38,471 bases of DNA from Leptotrichiaceae bacterium (GTDB lineage: Bacteria > Fusobacteriota > Fusobacteriia > Fusobacteriales > Leptotrichiaceae), in contig JAGOWQ010000016.1 of NCBI GenBank assembly GCA_018060185.1, forward strand, positions 1 to 38,471. Direction: 5' to 3'. The notes under the pieces are model-generated. The model saw only the letters and a list, made by a program, of their open reading frames with translations, made no database searches and was not told the origin of the DNA. Both the position numbers and the translations under genes were made by a program. Shown in pieces: positions 33,638 to 38,471 of this stretch (position 1 is its first letter; the number at the start of each line of letters is the position of its first letter).

Positions 33638-33727
33638 TGTTTAGTAAATACAAAATTTTAAAGTATCTCTGAATATTAAATATAAGAGCTACGTTTTGTT
33701 GTATTTAGTAGTCAAAGTTTTTATTTT
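33631..33727 (+). terminator. Leader terminator 1 upstream of bglG
   Basis: The outer 9-bp stem AAAACTTTG/CAAAGTTTT (33631-33639 with 33713-33721) and the inner 9-bp stem TAAATACAA/TTGTATTTA (33645-33653 with 33699-33707) are followed by a T-rich run. Mutually exclusive with RAT 1. The roughly 45-base apical loop is unusually long. The rest of the 341-base gap between the aldo/keto reductase and bglG holds the two divergent promoters and the leader only. Confidence 0.75.
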
Positions 33728-33784
33728 AATAATCAATTTTTAAATGATAATATAAAATAGAGTGAAACCAAGGAGTAATATAAA

Positions 33785-34621
33785 ATGATTATAAAAAAGG
33801 TTTTAAATAACAATGTTGTTTTGTCTGAGAAAGATAATCATGAAATAGTAATAATGGGTAAGGGAATTGCCTTTGGTAAAAGAGTAGGTGATTTACTAGA
33901 TAAAGACAAGATAGATAAAACTTTTCATCTACAAAATTACGATACCTCTGAAAAATTCAAAGAATTGTTGGTAGATGTACCTATGAATATAATTTCTCTT
34001 TCTTACGATATAATAGAGTATGCAAAAGATATTCTAAATATTGGGTTTAATGATTTTATATATATAACGTTAACAGATCACTTAAATTTTGCCATTTCAA
34101 GAAGTAAAGAAAATGTAAAATATATAAATTCTCTTACGTGGGAAATAAAAAAATATTATTCAAAAGAATATAATGTAGGGTTGAAAGCTTTAGAATTAAT
34201 AAAAGAAGAGTTAAATATAGAGTTTTCTGAAGATGAGGCAGCAAATATAGCATTGCATTTAGTAAATGCTAAACAAAACAGCGATCATGAAATGGGGAAA
34301 ACAATTCAAGCAGTCGAAATGACACAGGATATTTTGAATATAATAAGATATACTTTCAATAAACCTTTAGATGAAAGTACAATTAGTTTTGAAAGATTTA
34401 TTACGCATTTGAAATTCTTTTTTCAAAGAATAAGCAAAGATACGAGTCTAGAAGATGACGATGATTTTATTTATAAAGAAGTAAAAAAGAAATATTATGT
34501 AGCTTATGAATGTGTAAAGAAAATAGAAAAATATTTACTTGAAAGGCATAAAAGACCTTTAACAAAGGAAGAAAAAGCGTATCTTACAATACATATACAA
34601 AAAATAACACAAAATAATTGA
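33785..34621 (+). CDS. bglG: BglG/LicT-family transcriptional antiterminator
   Basis: A 278-residue RNA-binding antiterminator controlled by the PTS. The N-terminal co-antiterminator domain (1-55) has VLNNNVVL and MGKGIAFGK. Two PTS regulation domains follow, with the phosphorylatable histidines H99 and H158 (PRD1) and H208 and H270 (PRD2). It should bind RAT 1 ahead of its own gene and RAT 2 ahead of bglF when the beta-glucoside EII is transporting. The AGGAG precedes ATG 33785. This arrangement, an antiterminator gene flanked by two conditional terminators, is the E. coli bgl operon design. Confidence 0.95.
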   Translation: MIIKKVLNNNVVLSEKDNHEIVIMGKGIAFGKRVGDLLDKDKIDKTFHLQNYDTSEKFKELLVDVPMNIISLSYDIIEYAKDILNIGFNDFIYITLTDHLNFAISRSKENVKYINSLTWEIKKYYSKEYNVGLKALELIKEELNIEFSEDEAANIALHLVNAKQNSDHEMGKTIQAVEMTQDILNIIRYTFNKPLDESTISFERFITHLKFFFQRISKDTSLEDDDDFIYKEVKKKYYVAYECVKKIEKYLLERHKRPLTKEEKAYLTIHIQKITQNN

Positions 34622-34645
34622 TAAGAATAAAAAATATAAATATAA

Positions 34646-34674
34646 GGATTGTGACTATTAAATTAGGCAAAACT
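34646..34674 (+). promoter_or_regulatory. Ribonucleic antiterminator (RAT) 2
   Basis: A 29-base element GGATTGTGACT...TTAGGCAAAACT in the bglG-bglF gap. Its last eight bases form the 5' arm of terminator 2. Confidence 0.87.
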
Positions 34675-34729
34675 GACTGAAAAATCATAAAATTATTATG
34701 ACTATTTTCAAGTTTAGTTTTGCTTTTTT
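34667..34729 (+). terminator. Conditional terminator 2 between bglG and bglF
   Basis: The outer stem GCAAAACT/AGTTTTGC (34667-34674 with 34716-34723) and inner stems TGAAAA/TTTTCA and TCATAA/TTATGA are followed by six Ts (34724-34729). It overlaps RAT 2. Confidence 0.88.
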
Positions 34730-34794
34730 ATTTTTAACTAAAAAATAATTTAGATAATAAAATAAACATAAAATAAATATTTAGGAGGAGATAG

Positions 34795-36666
<1,872 letters not shown>

Positions 36667-36683
36667 TTTAATTAGGAGGAAAA

Positions 36684-37025
36684 ATGGGATTTAGAAAAGA
36701 TTTTTTATGGGGTGGAGCCGCTGCTGCAAATCAATATGAAGGTGGATATAATAAAGGTGGAAGAAGATTATAGAATTTCATATTTAAGAAATCATATTAA
36801 ATCAATGAAAGATGCTGTAGAATTGGATGGAATAGATCTATTAGGTTATACAACTTGGGGATGCATAGATTTAGTTTCTGCTGGTACTGGAGAAATGAAA
36901 AAAGGTATGGTTTTGTATATGTAGATAAGGATAATGACGGAACAGGAACATTGAAAAGGAGCAAGAAAAAATCATTTTATTGGTATAAAAAAGTTATAAC
37001 TTCCAACGGAGAAGATTTAGAATAA
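36684..37025 (+). pseudogene. bglA: 6-phospho-beta-glucosidase (GH1) remnant with large internal deletion and frameshift
   Basis: It starts 18 bases after bglF with a perfect AGGAGG and ATG 36684. The first 27 or so codons give the GH1 start ([20 protein letters not shown]...GGR), then TAG follows at 36771. In the next frame, the C-terminal GH1 block begins at once: [35 protein letters not shown] further one-base shift in a run of A (near 36900) is needed to read [10 protein letters not shown] and [11 protein letters not shown] to the TAA at 37025. A GH1 enzyme of about 475 residues has therefore lost roughly 350-370, including both catalytic glutamates. GGTGGAAGA at 36756-36764 fits both sides of the junction, suggesting deletion at a short repeat. 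It cannot be functional. Confidence 0.92.
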
Positions 37026-37060
37026 ATAATTAATATAAAATGGAAAAGAGGTTACTGAAT

Positions 37061-38341
37061 ATGAAAAAAATATTGTTAATTTTAATATTATTTTTAATGA
37101 ATATAACATTGTTTGGTAGTAGCAAATCTATAATGGAAACATTTCATCTAAATGGGATGATATTTGATTACGGTCAAAATATAATTTCAATTGAAATTGA
37201 AACTAATAAATTAAAAAATATAGATGAAAAAAGTTTAGATATAGATACATTTAAAGTTCATGCGAAAGGGGAGTTACCTAAAGTTAATGATAAAAATATA
37301 TTTCCTCCTTTAGATGACAAGACAAAAGCATTAGGATTATTTGATGTGGATAGAAAAATTAATAAAGCTTATGTAAATAATAAAGGTAATATAATTCTTG
37401 AATTAGAATATGGTCAAAATGTAACTGGATCAGGGACATTGGCTTATATTACAGGAGAAGTAAATAGAAATGTGCTTATTGATCTAAACTATACAGTTAT
37501 ACAAAACAAAGAATTTAAATTAAAAAATGGAACAATAATAAATAAAGATTCAGTTTATAAACAAGGGAAAATAGTAGATAAGGAAGCAGACTCGTTTATA
37601 TCAAAAACATCTACAAATGGGATAAACTATCAATATTATGCTCCTAAAAATATATCTAAACAAAAAAAATATCCTTTAATTGTATGGTTTCATGGTAATG
37701 GAGAGGGCGGATATAAAGAATATAGGAATAATATTTCTCATAAATTAGCAAATAGAGGTGTCGTATCTTTTGCTGAAGAAAAATCACAAAAAATATTTGG
37801 AGGTGCTTATGTAGTCGCTCCTCAGGTAGACGATACATGGTATAATAATTATTCAAAAGGATATATTAAAAAAGTAAAAGAAATGATAGATGATATAATA
37901 TCTAAAACTCCTAATATAGATAAAAATAGAATATATGTATTTGGTGCATCGGCAGGAGGATATATGTCAATTAGAATGGGAATAGAATATCCTAACTATT
38001 TTGCAGGAATAAATGTGAGTGCTCCTGCTATAAATCTAGCACCTGATAGAGGGGGAGTAGTTACAACAGAAGAAGAGTTAAATAAATTATCTCAAACACC
38101 ACTATGGATTGTTCATTCAGAAAATGATCCTACAGTACTTTATTCTACATCAAGTAAATGGATTTATGAAAAAATAAAAGATAAGGGAGTAATATTAACT
38201 GTGTATCCGAGAGTAAAAATAGAAGAAACAGAATATAACGGTCATTGGTCATGGATATACAGTCTCAGAAATATGCCTACTAATGAAAAAAAAGAAAATT
38301 TATTTCAGTGGATGTCAAAACAAAATCGTAAAAAAATGTGA
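37061..38341 (+). CDS. Secreted EstA-like esterase / predicted peptidase (alpha/beta hydrolase with Ig-like N-domain)
   Basis: A 426-residue exported alpha/beta hydrolase. The signal peptide covers about 1-20 (MKKILLILILFLMNITLFGS). A beta-rich N-terminal region (about 25-150) resembles the Ig-like domain of EstA-type esterases. The catalytic domain (about 185-420) has the oxyanion segment WFHGNGEGG (209-217), nucleophile elbow GASAGG with S297, Asp in HSENDPTV (D356) and His in GHWSW (H395), a full triad. Relatives are annotated as esterases, PHB-depolymerase-like enzymes or predicted peptidases; the substrate is not clear. I chose ATG 37061 because it begins the signal peptide and follows AGAGG; ATG 37040 would add seven residues without a Shine-Dalgarno. 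It lies 35 bases after the bglA remnant with no terminator between. Confidence 0.82.
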   Translation: MKKILLILILFLMNITLFGSSKSIMETFHLNGMIFDYGQNIISIEIETNKLKNIDEKSLDIDTFKVHAKGELPKVNDKNIFPPLDDKTKALGLFDVDRKINKAYVNNKGNIILELEYGQNVTGSGTLAYITGEVNRNVLIDLNYTVIQNKEFKLKNGTIINKDSVYKQGKIVDKEADSFISKTSTNGINYQYYAPKNISKQKKYPLIVWFHGNGEGGYKEYRNNISHKLANRGVVSFAEEKSQKIFGGAYVVAPQVDDTWYNNYSKGYIKKVKEMIDDIISKTPNIDKNRIYVFGASAGGYMSIRMGIEYPNYFAGINVSAPAINLAPDRGGVVTTEEELNKLSQTPLWIVHSENDPTVLYSTSSKWIYEKIKDKGVILTVYPRVKIEETEYNGHWSWIYSLRNMPTNEKKENLFQWMSKQNRKKM

Positions 38342-38377
38342 AATAAAAATAAAAAACAAAAAAAGTAAAAAAAGTAG

Positions 38378-38410
38378 TTGACAAAGAGTAATATAATGTG
38401 GTAATATAAT
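38378..38410 (+). promoter_or_regulatory. Promoter region for the gene beyond the window end
   Basis: TTGACA (38378-38383) with TAATAT at 38402-38407 (18-base spacer) or TATAAT at 38405-38410 (21). An inverted repeat TTGACAAA (38378-38385) / TTTGTCAA (38412-38419) encloses the promoter, and a small hairpin TGCGAAA/TTTTGCA follows (38420-38437). The downstream gene is outside the window. Confidence 0.5.
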
Positions 38411-38471
38411 TTTTGTCAATGCGAAATAAATTTTGCATAACAAAAGGACAATAAAAACAGAATAATAAGAT

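Noticed and set aside
36712..36924. A 70-residue frame as an independent small gene
   Set aside because: Its sequence is the C-terminal GH1 block ([20 protein letters not shown]) in a shifted frame and belongs to the bglA remnant.

Overview
The window is AT-rich DNA with long A and T runs in every intergenic gap. Its gene content suits a fermentative anaerobe: [FeFe]-hydrogenase maturases, a glycyl-radical enzyme with its activase, PTS sugar uptake, glycolytic genes and several secreted nucleotidases. The codon bias and gene types suggest Fusobacteriota, perhaps Leptotrichiaceae (Leptotrichia, Streptobacillus, Sneathia). This placement is inference, since no rRNA or tRNA gene is present. I see no CRISPR array, insertion sequence or prophage.

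Layout. 1-5.9 kb: the 3' part of hydG, hydF, a large cytoplasmic neopullulanase-type GH13 glucosidase and a DeoR-family regulator, all on +. 6-7.3 kb: pgk with its own strong promoter and terminator. 7.3-13.2 kb: a nucleotide-scavenging block with a NadN-like nucleotidase, a MazG-like pyrophosphohydrolase and two tandem CpdB/5'-nucleotidase paralogues. 13.2-16.6 kb (-): cysK-cysE and an M3 oligopeptidase. 17-21 kb: an oppBCDF importer lacking a substrate-binding protein, then a secreted protein of unknown function. 21.9-25.5 kb: a P1B-4-type metal ATPase, a tiny secreted Lys/Pro repeat protein and gap. 25.5-27 kb (-): cstA.

The most interesting block is 27.1-32.4 kb. An FSA-type aldolase (-) is divergent from an operon of glycyl-radical activase, glycyl-radical enzyme and GldA-type dehydrogenase. 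This is the enzyme set of the recently described E. coli 'anhydroglycolysis' route: a YbiW/PflD-type enzyme opens a 1,5-anhydrohexitol-6-phosphate to 1-deoxyfructose-6-phosphate, FSA cleaves that to glyceraldehyde-3-phosphate and hydroxyacetone, and GldA reduces hydroxyacetone to 1,2-propanediol. Both divergent promoters carry A/T-rich repeats with a 10-bp period that look like DeoR-family operators. The activase is unusually short and has only the three radical-SAM cysteines. A YdhF-like aldo/keto reductase lies convergent to gldA.

33.5-37 kb is a classical bgl operon. It has a consensus promoter, a RAT/terminator module before bglG and a second one between bglG and bglF. The terminal 6-phospho-beta-glucosidase gene is destroyed by a large internal deletion, apparently at a 9-bp microhomology, plus a downstream frameshift. 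The window ends with a secreted EstA-like esterase and a promoter for the next gene.

Protein calls rest on motifs and remembered family sequences; no database search was run.
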